26,750 nt of DNA, taken from positions 1-26,750 of the forward strand of contig CAJTXE010000049.1 of NCBI GenBank assembly GCA_910580225.1, in the 5' to 3' direction. Source of the DNA: an uncultured Acetatifactor sp. GTDB taxonomy: Bacteria; Bacillota; Clostridia; Lachnospirales; Lachnospiraceae. Each line of letters begins with the position of its first letter. Positions within the stretch are counted from its first letter, which is position 1. The translations under genes and the position numbers were made by a program. The notes below the pieces were generated by a model, which worked only from the letters and a program-made list of their open reading frames with translations, did no database searches and had not been told where the DNA came from. Positions 16,110 through 24,930 of the stretch are shown here, one piece after another.

Positions 16110-16798
16110 TGGCAGAGAGTGGATATGAGTTTTACCTGGATAAATGTCTGCTTCCTGTGACGCCTTCAAAACTGGAAGTAAAATTCAGCAATGCAAACCA
16201 TACGATGACCCTTATCAATGAAGGGGAGATCAATGTGCTGAAGCAGGCAGGGCTGACGGATGTGGAATTCACCTGTGAGATTCCCCAGGTGAATTACCCG
16301 TCGGCAGTTTATAAAGAGGGGTTCAGAGGGGCTGATTATTTTCTTGACTATTTTGAATCCCTGAAAAGCAGCAGGGTGCCCTTTCAGTTTATTGTATGCA
16401 GGAGGCTTCCGGACAGCAGGAAGCTGTTTGGCACGAACCTGAAAGTGACACTGGAAGACTACAAGATAACAGAGGATGCAGGAAATGGATTTGATCTGTC
16501 GGTAAAAATCCGGCTGAAACAGTGGCGGGATTACGGTACCCGTACAGTGAATATTACCGTTACGGCATCAAAACCAAAGGCGGCTGTGGAGCCGGGCCGT
16601 TCATTGTCTGCTTCGCCGGCTCCGTCCCGGGCGGTTTCCTACACGGTAGTTAAAGGGGACTGTCTCTGGAACATAGCAAAGAAGTTTTACGGCAGCGGGT
16701 CGAAATATTCCGTGATTTATAATGCGAATCAGGCTGTGATTGGAGGAAACCCAAATTTGATTTATCCGGGGCAGGTTCTTACAATTCCTGCAGCGTAG
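16109..16798 (+). CDS. LysM-containing tail protein (XkdP-like)
   Basis: The product has 229 residues. Residues 1-150 are the conserved tail part with YEFYLDKCLLPVTPSKLEVKF, TLINEGEINVLKQAGLTDVEFTCEIPQ and DYKITEDAGNGFDLSVKIRLKQWRDYG. A Pro/Ala/Ser linker follows. Residues about 178-229 are a LysM repeat (YTVVKGDCLWNIAKKFYGSG through NPNLIYPGQVLTIPA) that binds peptidoglycan. The protein sits at the tail tip and presumably anchors the hub to the cell wall on injection. TAATG overlap couples it to the tape measure gene. The 78 bases after it contain no gene, only the next strong ribosome binding site. Confidence 0.92.
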   Translation: MAESGYEFYLDKCLLPVTPSKLEVKFSNANHTMTLINEGEINVLKQAGLTDVEFTCEIPQVNYPSAVYKEGFRGADYFLDYFESLKSSRVPFQFIVCRRLPDSRKLFGTNLKVTLEDYKITEDAGNGFDLSVKIRLKQWRDYGTRTVNITVTASKPKAAVEPGRSLSASPAPSRAVSYTVVKGDCLWNIAKKFYGSGSKYSVIYNANQAVIGGNPNLIYPGQVLTIPAA

Positions 16799-16876
16799 CA
16801 GCTGTGTTGGGAATATCCGGAGGAATCCGGGTGCTATGTATGTGCAGAAGCCGGGGAAGAAAGGAGGCGGTATCTG

Positions 16877-17857
16877 ATGGAAGTAGAGTTACTGATAGGG
16901 AATGAGACAGGAACAAAGGCATATCTGCCTGCCGTGGAAGAGGGAATTGAGTGGCTGACGGAGCGCAGGGGCGTCCCAGGCAAACTGACATTCAAGTTGC
17001 TGAAGGACGATACCCTGGATTTTTCGGAAGGCAGTGCGGTCAGGCTGAAGGTTGACGGCGATAACATTTTTTATGGCTTTGTATTCCGGCAGAAGAGGGA
17101 TAAAGATCAGGTCATCACAGTGACGGCTTATGACCAGCTGCGCTATCTGAAGAATAAGGACACCAAAGTCTATGAAAACAAAACAGCAGCACAGTTCATT
17201 CGGATGGCTGCAGAAGATTATTCCCTGAACACAGGAATGATAGAGGAAACATCCTTTGTCATTGAATCGAGGGTGGAGGAGAACACATCCCTGTTTGAGA
17301 TGATAGAGAATGCCCTTGACCTGGAACTGACCAATACAGGGGAACTGTATGTGCTCTATGACGATTTCGGGAGGCTTACCCTGAGGCACCTGTCGGGGAT
17401 GTATGTGGGGGAGCCGGGGGCTTACCTGATGATCGATGAAGCCACTGGGGAGAATTTTGAGTATATATCCAGTATTGATGACAGTACCTATAACAGGATA
17501 AAGCTGGCTTATGACAACGAGGATACAGGATTCCGGGAGGTGTATATTGCACAGGATGGAGCAAACATAAATCGCTGGGGTATTCTGCAGTATTTCGATA
17601 CACTATCAAAGGGGGAGAACGGCCAGGCGAAGGCGGATGCCCTCCTGAAGCTGTATGATAAAAAGACCCGGAACCTGAAGCTTACCAATGTAATGGGAGA
17701 TAACCGGGTAAGGGCCGGATCTATGATCGTTATCTGTATGGATCTTGGGGACGTGAAATTGAACAATTTTATGCTGGTTGAGTCCTGTAAGCATGTTTAT
17801 AAGGAAGGCGAACACTGGATGAACCTGACTATGAGGGGAGGTGAATTTGTTGACTGA
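16877..17857 (+). CDS. Baseplate hub protein (XkdQ-like)
   Basis: This 326-residue protein belongs to the XkdQ group, related to phage late control gene D/hub proteins. Visible family features are an N-terminal beta domain (GIEWLTERRGVPGKLTFKLLKDD, LKVDGDNIFYGFVF), a middle domain with VTAYDQLRYLKNKDT and NALDLELTNTGELYVLYDDFGRLTLRHL, and a C-terminal part with RAGSMIVICMDLGDVKLNNFMLVESCKH. The hub joins the tube to the baseplate. ATG at 16877 follows AAAGGAGG by nine bases. The final codons overlap the start of the next gene. Confidence 0.9.
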   Translation: MEVELLIGNETGTKAYLPAVEEGIEWLTERRGVPGKLTFKLLKDDTLDFSEGSAVRLKVDGDNIFYGFVFRQKRDKDQVITVTAYDQLRYLKNKDTKVYENKTAAQFIRMAAEDYSLNTGMIEETSFVIESRVEENTSLFEMIENALDLELTNTGELYVLYDDFGRLTLRHLSGMYVGEPGAYLMIDEATGENFEYISSIDDSTYNRIKLAYDNEDTGFREVYIAQDGANINRWGILQYFDTLSKGENGQAKADALLKLYDKKTRNLKLTNVMGDNRVRAGSMIVICMDLGDVKLNNFMLVESCKHVYKEGEHWMNLTMRGGEFVD

Positions 17858-18296
17858 CGCTAATGAATTCCTGAAGACAATCAAGGCTGCGGCTGCCGAG
17901 GGGGTGGAGGCAAAGAAACCGGTGAATGTGTTTTTCGGTGAAGTTCAGCAGATAAACCCGCTGAAAATCAATGTGGAACAGAAACTGCCTCTGGGGGAGG
18001 CGCAGCTTGTACTTACCCGGAACGTAACGGATTTTGACATAATGGTTACCATGAACTGGGAAACGGAGGATGCATTGGAAAAGGGCCACAGCCACAAAGT
18101 GGAGGGCCTGGACAGCGGGGGCGACAGCATCGGCCTGACAACCGGGGAAAGCAGTTTAAAACACAGTCATGTGCTTTCCGGACAGAAGCAGATTACCATC
18201 CGCAATTCTCTGGAAATAGGGGATGAGGTGGTTCTGATACGGCAGCAGGAGGGGCAGAAATATTTTGTAATGGATCGTATAGGGGGGAGGAGATAA
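17850..18296 (+). CDS. DUF2577 family baseplate protein (XkdR-like)
   Basis: The product has about 148 residues. DUF2577/XkdR proteins lie between hub and DUF2634 proteins in PBSX-like elements and belong to the baseplate. The segment KKPVNVFFGEVQQINPLKINVEQKLPLGEAQLVLTRNV and the His-rich loops around EKGHSHKVEG and SLKHSHVLSG are typical, as is the C-terminal beta strand region with GDEVVLIRQQEGQKYFVMDRI. Several starts are possible. TTG at 17850 or 17847 best fits the GGGGAGG at 17835-17841, while GTG at 17841 overlaps that site. It overlaps the hub gene by up to 17 bases. Confidence 0.87.
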   Translation: MTDANEFLKTIKAAAAEGVEAKKPVNVFFGEVQQINPLKINVEQKLPLGEAQLVLTRNVTDFDIMVTMNWETEDALEKGHSHKVEGLDSGGDSIGLTTGESSLKHSHVLSGQKQITIRNSLEIGDEVVLIRQQEGQKYFVMDRIGGRR

Positions 18297-18300
18297 CAGC

Positions 18301-18705
18301 GTGATACCTTCCACAACAGGATTTTTAACACAGGATTTTGAAATCAGGGAGCAGCCGGGGCGGACTTACCGGATGGAGTTGGAAGGGGATTCCGTCCGGG
18401 GATATGTAGACGGACAGGAGGCAGTAAAACAGGCCATTTTCCGTATTCTTCAGACGGAACGCTACCAGTACATCATATATCCATGGTGGTACGGGATTGA
18501 AACGGCGGACCTGTATGGTGAGCCGGTAAACTGGGTCTGTGCGGAACTGGAACGGCGGATTACGGAAGCGCTTATGGTGGATGACAGGATTATCAGTGTG
18601 GGGGAGTTTGAACACGACACCGGCGTGAAGGGTGAAGTTCATACCACATTTATCGTCCATACCGTTTATGGGGATGTGGCCGCAGAAAAGGGGGTGGGGA
18701 TATAG
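18301..18705 (+). CDS. DUF2634 family baseplate protein (XkdS-like, gp25-related)
   Basis: This 134-residue protein matches DUF2634/XkdS, a relative of the T4 gp25 baseplate wedge protein. The body has FEIREQPGRTYRMELEGDSVRGYVDGQEAVKQAI, the strongly conserved TERYQYIIYPWWYGIE and the C-terminal GEVHTTFIVHTVYGD. The start is GTG at 18301, behind GGGGGGAGGAG. The next gene begins immediately after its stop with no gap. Confidence 0.9.
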   Translation: MIPSTTGFLTQDFEIREQPGRTYRMELEGDSVRGYVDGQEAVKQAIFRILQTERYQYIIYPWWYGIETADLYGEPVNWVCAELERRITEALMVDDRIISVGEFEHDTGVKGEVHTTFIVHTVYGDVAAEKGVGI

Positions 18706-19920
18706 ATGTTTGAGAATATGACGGATGATTTTCTTCGTGAGAGGATGCTGTCGCGTATTCCTGGAAAAATGGATACACGGCCAAGCTCTCTGATTTACGA
18801 TACCCATGAGGCTGCGGCCAATGAGCTGGCAATTCTTTATATTGAGATGGAATATCTTGTCCGGAATTCCTATGGTGATTCGGCCGCCAGGGAATTTTTG
18901 GTTTTACTGTGTAAGGACAGGGGAATCAGTCCGGAGCCTGCGGCAAGGGCAGTTCTGCGGGGCATGTTTGCACCTGATGGTCTGGTTGCAGCCGGACAGA
19001 GGTTCAACATCGGCGAGATGAATTATGTCTTTACCGGGAAACGCATTGAGGACGCGGAAGGCGGATGGGAGGTAGCGTGTGAGACGGAAGGGACTGGTGG
19101 AAACCGGTATCTGGGGAAAATGATTCCAATGGATTATATTGCCGGGCTGAAGACAGCAGAACTTACGGAAGTTCTGGTGCCCGGGAGGGACGAAGAGGAC
19201 ACGGAGACATTAAGGCAGCGGTATCTTAACAGTTTCAGGGAACAGGCATTTTCAGGGAACAGGGCAGACTACCTGGCAAAAACCAGGGGAATTGAGGGTG
19301 TGGGAGGTGTCAGGATTACCCGTATCTGGAACGGGGATATCCGTCCGAGGGAGATGATCCCATCGGATACCGTGAAGGCGTGGTATACCGGGATTATCGG
19401 TACATTGCCGGCGGAAACAGCGGCCTGGCTTTCTGCCGTGTATCTTGCAGCCTGCGGGAAGAAGCTGACGGTGGGTGGGACAGTACTGGTTACCATAGTG
19501 AATTCCAATGATTTTGGGGAGGCAAGCAGCGTGCTCCTGGAGCGGGTCCAGACAATTCTGGATCCGGAACAGAACGCAGGGGAGGGATACGGACTGGCGC
19601 CAATCGGACATGTGGTGAATGTGAAAAGTGCCAGGGCAGTAGCTGTTGAGGTTAAGACTACGCTGGTCTTTGACGAGGGGTACGGCTGGAACAACCTGAA
19701 CAGTGTTGTCCGGGATACGGTAGAGGCCTATCTGCTTGAACTTAGGAAGCAGTGGGCAGACAGCAGTTATACGGTTGTCAGGGTAAGCCAGATTGAGGCA
19801 CGTTTACTGGGGGTGAAAGGAATTATGGATATTTCGAACACAAAACTCAACGGCAGTGCTGCAAATGTAGTACTGGGGATGTATGAAATACCAGTGGCAG
19901 GGGGTGTGTCTGCAGAATGA
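18706..19920 (+). CDS. Baseplate J-like protein (XkdT-like)
   Basis: This 404-residue protein forms the baseplate wedge together with the DUF2634 and DUF2313 proteins. Family features are the N-terminal SLIYDTHEAAANELAILYIEMEYL helix, the central GNRYLGKMIPMDYIAGLKTAEL beta segment, the motif GRDEEDTETLRQRYLNSFREQAFSGNRADYL typical of baseplate J proteins, and the late segment APIGHVVNVKSARAVAVEV. Start ATG is at 18706, directly after the previous stop. Its stop overlaps the next start (ATGA). Confidence 0.93.
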   Translation: MFENMTDDFLRERMLSRIPGKMDTRPSSLIYDTHEAAANELAILYIEMEYLVRNSYGDSAAREFLVLLCKDRGISPEPAARAVLRGMFAPDGLVAAGQRFNIGEMNYVFTGKRIEDAEGGWEVACETEGTGGNRYLGKMIPMDYIAGLKTAELTEVLVPGRDEEDTETLRQRYLNSFREQAFSGNRADYLAKTRGIEGVGGVRITRIWNGDIRPREMIPSDTVKAWYTGIIGTLPAETAAWLSAVYLAACGKKLTVGGTVLVTIVNSNDFGEASSVLLERVQTILDPEQNAGEGYGLAPIGHVVNVKSARAVAVEVKTTLVFDEGYGWNNLNSVVRDTVEAYLLELRKQWADSSYTVVRVSQIEARLLGVKGIMDISNTKLNGSAANVVLGMYEIPVAGGVSAE

Positions 19921-20459
19921 AGAGGGAGGTTGACCTTGTGTCATATCTGCCGCCGTTTATGCAGAAATACCGGGAGCCGGTGGCGGCTCTGGAAGCCGAA
20001 AAACCGGAATTTGACCTTATATGGGATTCCATGGACAGGATATTTTATAACCGGTTTATCAGTACGGCAGATGAATACGGCATTTCAAGGTTTGAACGGA
20101 TGATGGGAATTGTTCCTTCAGATGCGGAGACTCTGGAAGCGCGCAGGCTCCGTGTCCATAGCAGATGGGTTAATTCCATACCATATACAATAAGGGTGCT
20201 GGCGCATAAGACAGCAGAGCTGTTAGGCGGAAACCATAATTTTTCCATGCATCCGGATTTCCGGGAAGCGTATGGACTGCTTCTGGTGGTCTATTCCTCG
20301 GATGACAGCCTGACGGATGAACTGAAGTATCTGCTGTCTGTTATGATTCCGGAGAATATTGTAACAGATATCGTTTATGAGACCGTAACAGGCAGGAAAG
20401 AGATTTATCTGGGGACGGTGCTGGAGCAGGCGGATATCCTGGAAATAAGGCAGAGATGA
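19917..20459 (+). CDS. DUF2313 tail protein (XkdU-like)
   Basis: The product has 180 residues. DUF2313/XkdU proteins, which correspond to gpI-type baseplate proteins, follow the J-like gene and connect the wedge to the tail fibre. The conserved SYLPPFMQKYREPVAALEAEKPEFDLIW start, FISTADEYGISRFERMMGI and the middle RRLRVHSRWVNSIPYTIRVL are seen. The C-terminal part is a small beta/alpha domain. Coupling with both neighbours is tight: ATGA upstream, and the fibre gene's ribosome binding site overlaps its stop. Confidence 0.9.
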   Translation: MKREVDLVSYLPPFMQKYREPVAALEAEKPEFDLIWDSMDRIFYNRFISTADEYGISRFERMMGIVPSDAETLEARRLRVHSRWVNSIPYTIRVLAHKTAELLGGNHNFSMHPDFREAYGLLLVVYSSDDSLTDELKYLLSVMIPENIVTDIVYETVTGRKEIYLGTVLEQADILEIRQR

Positions 20460-20469
20460 GGTGGAGAAA

Positions 20470-23400
20470 ATGGCGTGGACAGGACTTGCATTAACGGTAG
20501 CCGGGCGAAATGTGCTGAACAGTGCACAGCTTTCCCAAAGGATGAATATAAAATCGATTGTAATTGGAGACGGGGTGGCACCTGCAAATTTCAGCACGCT
20601 GACAGCGCTTGTGCATCAGCTGTATGAGATTACGGATTTAAAGGTGGATGCAGGAGACGGGAAGTGCACACTTACGGCAGATATTCCCCAGATGGATTAT
20701 GATTATTATTTCCGCGAACTCGGAGTGATTGTGCTTACTGATGACGGGGAAAAGCTGTATGTATATGATAACTGCGGTGACAGTGCACAGTATATTGTCA
20801 GTACAACCGGTGCGGAAACGACGAGAAAAAGAATCAGGTTATCCCTGAATATTGCCGATGTGGCGGAAATTACGGCTGCAGAGCCGGCTGTACTGTATGT
20901 CGGATATGATGAGCATCAGGATGCTGTAAAGCGGCTGGAAGACCGTATAAAAAACAATAACGATAATATTACTGAACATACATCAGATATGGATAAACAT
21001 ACTGACTCTGCAGAGCGGGATAAGTGGAACAATGGATCTCATAATTATGGGACCTGCGCCACTGCCGCCGCCACTGCCGCAAAGACGGTATCCTGCCCCG
21101 GATTTACACTGGCAGACGGAGCAGAGATAACGGTAAAGTTTAAAGTTACCAATACCGCGGCAGCACCAACGCTGAATGTCAACAAGACGGGGGCAAAGGC
21201 CATACAGTACCGGGGAGCAGCAATCACAGCAGGGTATCTTGCAGCAAACAGAACCTATACATTTAGGTATAACGGCGCCCAGTGGGACTTTGTGGGGGAT
21301 ATTAATACAGATACAAAATATACACATCCGGGTACTGCTGGAAATAAACATATCCCCGCTGGCGGAGCGGAGGGACAGATACTGCGCTGGTCAGCGGACG
21401 GCACTGCTGCATGGGGAGATGACAGTGATACGACTTACGGAAACATGAAGGGAGCAGCCGCCAGTGCATCAGGGGCCGCAGGTCTGGTACCGGCTCCGGC
21501 CGCAGGAGATCAGAATAAGATTTTGAAGGGCAGCGGGAGGTGGGAGCTGATAGAGAATCTGACCGCTGCTTTTACCCAGGCGAAAGAACGGATCAACCTT
21601 GTATCAGGAGAAGCCCTGAAGGTAAGCATGGGGAAGATTCAGAAATTTTTAGCGGACCTTAAGACAGTGGCGTTCACAGGGAAGTACTCCGACCTGTCAG
21701 GAACGCCGGAAGCCTTAAAGAATCCGAATGCCCTGACGTTTTCCGGGGGCGTGACCGGGAGCTATGACGGCAGTGCAAAAAAGACAGTAGCGATACCGGA
21801 GGCGGCAGGGGAAAAACCAAAGGCCCACGGAACAGCCGCAGCAGGGACCAGTGATAAGTATGCCCGGGAAGATCATGTGCATCCGATTCAGACAACCGTG
21901 TCCGGAAACGCGGGGACGGCAACGAAACTCAAAACCGCCCGGATGATCAACGGCGTGAGTTTTGACGGGAGTAAAGACATTGCGTTTAATATGGAATCAC
22001 TTACCCATCTGTACGGCGGGGTCAGCACATCGGCGGCGTTAAACGGATACTATAAAATACTTTCCATACCTTTGTCTGCCGCAAATGATTCCTCTCATGC
22101 GGTCATAAAGGTATTTGCAGCAAATGAATACAACGAATCCATGTATCCGATGAATCTGAATGTTGTTGCATCTAAAGGGGCGGAAAAAAATATTTTTGAA
22201 ATATATACCGACGCACGGAGCGCGTTTGCGGATTCCTTATATGTCAAAACACCGTCAGGTACCGGCGGAGGAGAATTTTCGCTTTGGTGGAAAAGGTCAA
22301 AAAGCTATACGGTGCTTGCTGTGGCAGTGCTGGGATGCTATAAAAAAACCGGGCTTACGGATGCAGCCAGATGGACATACGATCTTCCCAATACGCCTGC
22401 GGAAACCATAGAGGAGACAGGGTATGACGTTACCGCAGTAAGCGGTACTGCAGATAACCTGATATTGCGGAATATACCGGCTGCAACTGCAGATAAGCTG
22501 ACGAGCGCAAGGAGGATAGACGGTGTAACTTTTGACGGATCAGAAAACATTGTGCATTACGCCAGATGCAGCACTGCGGCAGATGACGCTGCTAAGACGG
22601 TGTCCTGCCCTGGTTTTGTACTGGCGGCAGGGGCGGAAATAACGGTCCTGTTTGATGTTGCCAACACTGCAGCAGCGCCAACGCTGAATGTCAGCAAGAC
22701 GGGAGCAAAGGCCATACAGTACCGGGGAGCAGCAATCAAAGCGGAAGCTCTCGGCAGGCTTAGAACTTACCGATTCCTTTATACAGGCAGCACCTATCAG
22801 CTGATCGGGGATCTTGATACAAACTCCGAGGATTATCTGCCTTTGGCGGGAGGCGAAGTGACAGGTCCTATAGAATCCACGGTCACGTCCACAACATGGC
22901 TGAACGCAAATAAAGGGAAGGCAATCTTGAATTCCAAAGCCGCAAAAGGGATTTTTACCATGCTGGCGAAGCTCAACAGCGCTGCCGGCGTGTTTATCCA
23001 TGGTGTGTATAAAAATGCCTACACTTTTTACTGGACCGATGATGAAACGATCGCTGCCGGAACGAATGCTTATACAAAGTCTGCGACCATACTGGACGAA
23101 GAAGGAAACCATATATTTCCCGGGACAGCATACTTTACAAAAACGACAGATGCATCAGGAACAGCGGATAACCTGCCCGCAATAATAGTCGGGGGCATGA
23201 ATGATAAAGCCCACCTGGAACTGGATGCCAACGAAATCATGGCGAAGGCAAATGGCACGACGCCCGCCAGGCTGGTACTGAATGCCGATGGCGGCCAGGT
23301 ACTGATCGGGAAAGGCGGACTGAAATCGCCGGACGGCATTGAGGGCAATCTGCAGGGGAATGCGGATACGGCGAGCCAAGTAAAGATTACAAGATATACT

Positions 23401-24768
23401 GCCAGTGCAGATGTTGATGTTGATACGCTGTTAACGCCTGGAGTATATCTGATTGACAACGCCGGTTCTGCAGGCGGTACACGTAATGGGCTGCCTGGAG
23501 GCTGTGTAAACGGCTGGCTGTTTGTCATACCTACGGCGTCAGCCAGTGCTGCGAAACAGATATTTCTTCGCCTGGGTACCGTTAATTCCAACGATTTTAT
23601 GACATTTACCAGATACATCACGTCCACTACCGTCGGGAATTGGAAAAAATATGTGGTCACTGCGGAGGAGGGCGCCCAGGGATCCGCTGTACAGCCGGTA
23701 TATGTTAATTCAGCCGGTATCATCCTGCCCTGTACGTATACACTGGGAAAGTCAGTTCCCGGTGACGCCGCATTTACGGATACGACTTACGGCAACATGA
23801 AAGGAGCCACAGCATCTGCGGCAGGAGCGGCAGGACTGGCCCCGGCCCCGGCAAAGGGGAAGCAGACATCATACCTTCGGGGAGACGGTACCTGGGCGGA
23901 GCCGCCGGATACCACATACAAAAATTTTGTCAAATCCGGAGCAGATGCCGCCGCCGGATTGGTGCCCTCTCCTGGTACAGCAGCAGGGACAAAGAGATAT
24001 TTGCGGGAGGACGGTACCTGGGCGGTGCCGCCGGATACCAACACAACGTATACACCGGCCAGTACAGCACCCAAAATGGCCGGCAATGCAGCAGCTGGCA
24101 GCAGTGCCAGGTATGCCCGGGAGGATCATGTCCATCCAACAGATACCAGCAGAGCAGCAGCCAGCCATACCCATTCATATCTACCCCTGGCAGGTGGTAT
24201 CGTAAAAGGCCATGTTAACGTTGATAGGGACAATACATATATTTTCGGCGGTGAAGCTACAAATCTGCTGAATATCTACACAAGAAATGTGGAAAACATT
24301 ACAGGCGCTGCACTTTATGTCAAGTCAGCCAACGGCACCGTTACCCTTGCCGCGCCACAGGGTGTGACTGTAAGCAAATATAACAGCAGCCTTCGGGCAC
24401 CGATTTCTGCGTCTGCCTTTAATAATGACTCCAGCAGGCGCGTAAAGAAGAATGTGAAACACATAACGGATGAGGAAGCAGACAAGATACTGGACATCAA
24501 TGTAGTTACATTTGACTATATCGATAAAGTCGGCGGAGCAAAAGATCAAAGGGGGTGTATTGCCGAGGAGGTTATCAACATTATTCCGTCTGTGGTATCT
24601 ATTCCGGAAGGCTATGACGAAACGAAAGAGTTTCGTGATGATGAGCCGGTGATTGTACCGTCGATTGACTATTCTAAATTCGTGCCGTATCTGATCAGGA
24701 TGGTGCAGAAGCAGAATGATCGGATCAACGATCTGGAAAAAGAAGTAAAGCTGCTGAAAAGTATATAA
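20470..24768 (+). CDS. Tail fibre protein with C-terminal S74 intramolecular chaperone
   Basis: This 1432-residue protein is the receptor-binding fibre. Residues 1 to about 150 resemble the baseplate-binding domain of tail-collar fibre proteins (start MAWTGLALTVAGRNVLNSAQ). A long shaft follows, with T4 gp37-like units (MINGVSFDGSKDI, RIDGVTFDGSENI), an 87-residue module present twice, and HxH motifs in AREDHVHP (twice) and SHTHSYLPLAGG. The last about 112 residues are the endosialidase/S74 chaperone. The SSRRVKKNV segment, with probable catalytic S1321 and K1326, marks the self-cleavage site, and a final coiled coil assists trimer formation. ATG at 20470 is chosen over GTG at 20461 because GAGGTGGAG then stands as the binding site. 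No fibre assembly gene follows. Confidence 0.93.
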   Translation: MAWTGLALTVAGRNVLNSAQLSQRMNIKSIVIGDGVAPANFSTLTALVHQLYEITDLKVDAGDGKCTLTADIPQMDYDYYFRELGVIVLTDDGEKLYVYDNCGDSAQYIVSTTGAETTRKRIRLSLNIADVAEITAAEPAVLYVGYDEHQDAVKRLEDRIKNNNDNITEHTSDMDKHTDSAERDKWNNGSHNYGTCATAAATAAKTVSCPGFTLADGAEITVKFKVTNTAAAPTLNVNKTGAKAIQYRGAAITAGYLAANRTYTFRYNGAQWDFVGDINTDTKYTHPGTAGNKHIPAGGAEGQILRWSADGTAAWGDDSDTTYGNMKGAAASASGAAGLVPAPAAGDQNKILKGSGRWELIENLTAAFTQAKERINLVSGEALKVSMGKIQKFLADLKTVAFTGKYSDLSGTPEALKNPNALTFSGGVTGSYDGSAKKTVAIPEAAGEKPKAHGTAAAGTSDKYAREDHVHPIQTTVSGNAGTATKLKTARMINGVSFDGSKDIAFNMESLTHLYGGVSTSAALNGYYKILSIPLSAANDSSHAVIKVFAANEYNESMYPMNLNVVASKGAEKNIFEIYTDARSAFADSLYVKTPSGTGGGEFSLWWKRSKSYTVLAVAVLGCYKKTGLTDAARWTYDLPNTPAETIEETGYDVTAVSGTADNLILRNIPAATADKLTSARRIDGVTFDGSENIVHYARCSTAADDAAKTVSCPGFVLAAGAEITVLFDVANTAAAPTLNVSKTGAKAIQYRGAAIKAEALGRLRTYRFLYTGSTYQLIGDLDTNSEDYLPLAGGEVTGPIESTVTSTTWLNANKGKAILNSKAAKGIFTMLAKLNSAAGVFIHGVYKNAYTFYWTDDETIAAGTNAYTKSATILDEEGNHIFPGTAYFTKTTDASGTADNLPAIIVGGMNDKAHLELDANEIMAKANGTTPARLVLNADGGQVLIGKGGLKSPDGIEGNLQGNADTASQVKITRYTASADVDVDTLLTPGVYLIDNAGSAGGTRNGLPGGCVNGWLFVIPTASASAAKQIFLRLGTVNSNDFMTFTRYITSTTVGNWKKYVVTAEEGAQGSAVQPVYVNSAGIILPCTYTLGKSVPGDAAFTDTTYGNMKGATASAAGAAGLAPAPAKGKQTSYLRGDGTWAEPPDTTYKNFVKSGADAAAGLVPSPGTAAGTKRYLREDGTWAVPPDTNTTYTPASTAPKMAGNAAAGSSARYAREDHVHPTDTSRAAASHTHSYLPLAGGIVKGHVNVDRDNTYIFGGEATNLLNIYTRNVENITGAALYVKSANGTVTLAAPQGVTVSKYNSSLRAPISASAFNNDSSRRVKKNVKHITDEEADKILDINVVTFDYIDKVGGAKDQRGCIAEEVINIIPSVVSIPEGYDETKEFRDDEPVIVPSIDYSKFVPYLIRMVQKQNDRINDLEKEVKLLKSI
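21052..21312 (+). repeat. Fibre module A, first copy
   Basis: About 87 codons of the fibre gene that recur at 22561-22826. Both copies read AAKTVSCPGF, GAEITV, NTAAAPTLNV, KTGAKAIQYRGAAI and end with a GDL/GDI-D-TN(T/S) motif. Around AGGCCATACAGTACCGGGG the DNA is also identical, which suggests duplication or repeated exchange rather than old divergence. Confidence 0.85.
21427..21511 (+). repeat. Fibre module B, first copy (DTTYGNMKGA unit)
   Basis: Codes for DTTYGNMKGAAASASGAAGL and a following VPAPAAGDQ. It matches 23779-23865 (DTTYGNMKGATASAAGAAGL). A shorter relative without the start, ADAAAGLVPSPG, lies near 23943. Such units are common in phage fibre shafts. Confidence 0.75.
21850..21890 (+). 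repeat. Fibre module C, first copy (YAREDHVHP unit)
   Basis: Codes for SDKYAREDHVHP; the matching copy SARYAREDHVHP lies at about 24100-24140. The HxH motif can bind a metal ion on the axis of a trimeric fibre, as known for T4 long tail fibre tips. Confidence 0.7.
22561..22826 (+). repeat. Fibre module A, second copy
   Basis: Second copy of the 87-codon module at 21052-21312. The middle is nearly identical at DNA level while the ends have diverged, so the middle may be a recombination point for exchange of fibre parts. Confidence 0.85.
23779..23865 (+). repeat. Fibre module B, second copy
   Basis: Second copy of the unit at 21427-21511. It is followed by GDGTWAEPPDTT and, further on, EDGTWAVPPDTN, which are again short internal repeats (about 23881-23918 and 24007-24046). 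Confidence 0.75.
24100..24140 (+). repeat. Fibre module C, second copy
   Basis: Second YAREDHVHP unit. It is followed closely by another HxH motif (SHTHSYLPLAGG), so the distal shaft carries two HxH motifs close together. Confidence 0.7.
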
Positions 24769-24793
24769 AAGACGACCGAAGATTTTCTGTGAA

Positions 24794-24834
24794 CGCATAT
24801 GAGCATCACTGGATGCCGGTATGTGTTTATTTTT
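24794..24834 (+). terminator. Terminator-like hairpin after the tail fibre gene
   Basis: CGCATA (24794-24799) pairs with TATGTG (24820-24825), and inside it GCATC (24803-24807) pairs with GATGC (24812-24816) around an ACTG loop. A 3x3 internal loop separates the two stems, and TTTATTTTT follows. It lies 25 bases after the fibre stop and before the lysis genes. It may reduce read-through so that lysis proteins are made at a lower level. Confidence 0.6.
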
Positions 24835-24865
24835 GCACAAATTTTAAAGAAAGGAAGTGAAAATT

Positions 24866-24892
24866 ATGGCCAGACCGCCGCCCAAAACATAA
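24866..24892 (+). other. Eight-codon open frame with a good ribosome binding site
   Basis: AAAGGAAGTG is followed at correct spacing by ATG and the peptide MARPPPKT, then TAA. The site is better than many in this window, yet the frame is only eight codons. It could be a leader peptide, the remnant of a lost small gene (an XkdX-type gene often lies here in related elements), or meaningless. The remainder of 24769-24930 holds only the terminator-like hairpin and the binding site for the next gene. Confidence 0.25.
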
Positions 24893-24930
24893 AGAGGGAA
24901 CAGAATATAGCAAAATACGGGGAGGTTAAA

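Noticed and set aside
20983..24178. Repeated units in the fibre gene as a CRISPR or tandem array
   Set aside because: The repeats are in frame, unevenly spaced and diverged, and code for fibre modules.
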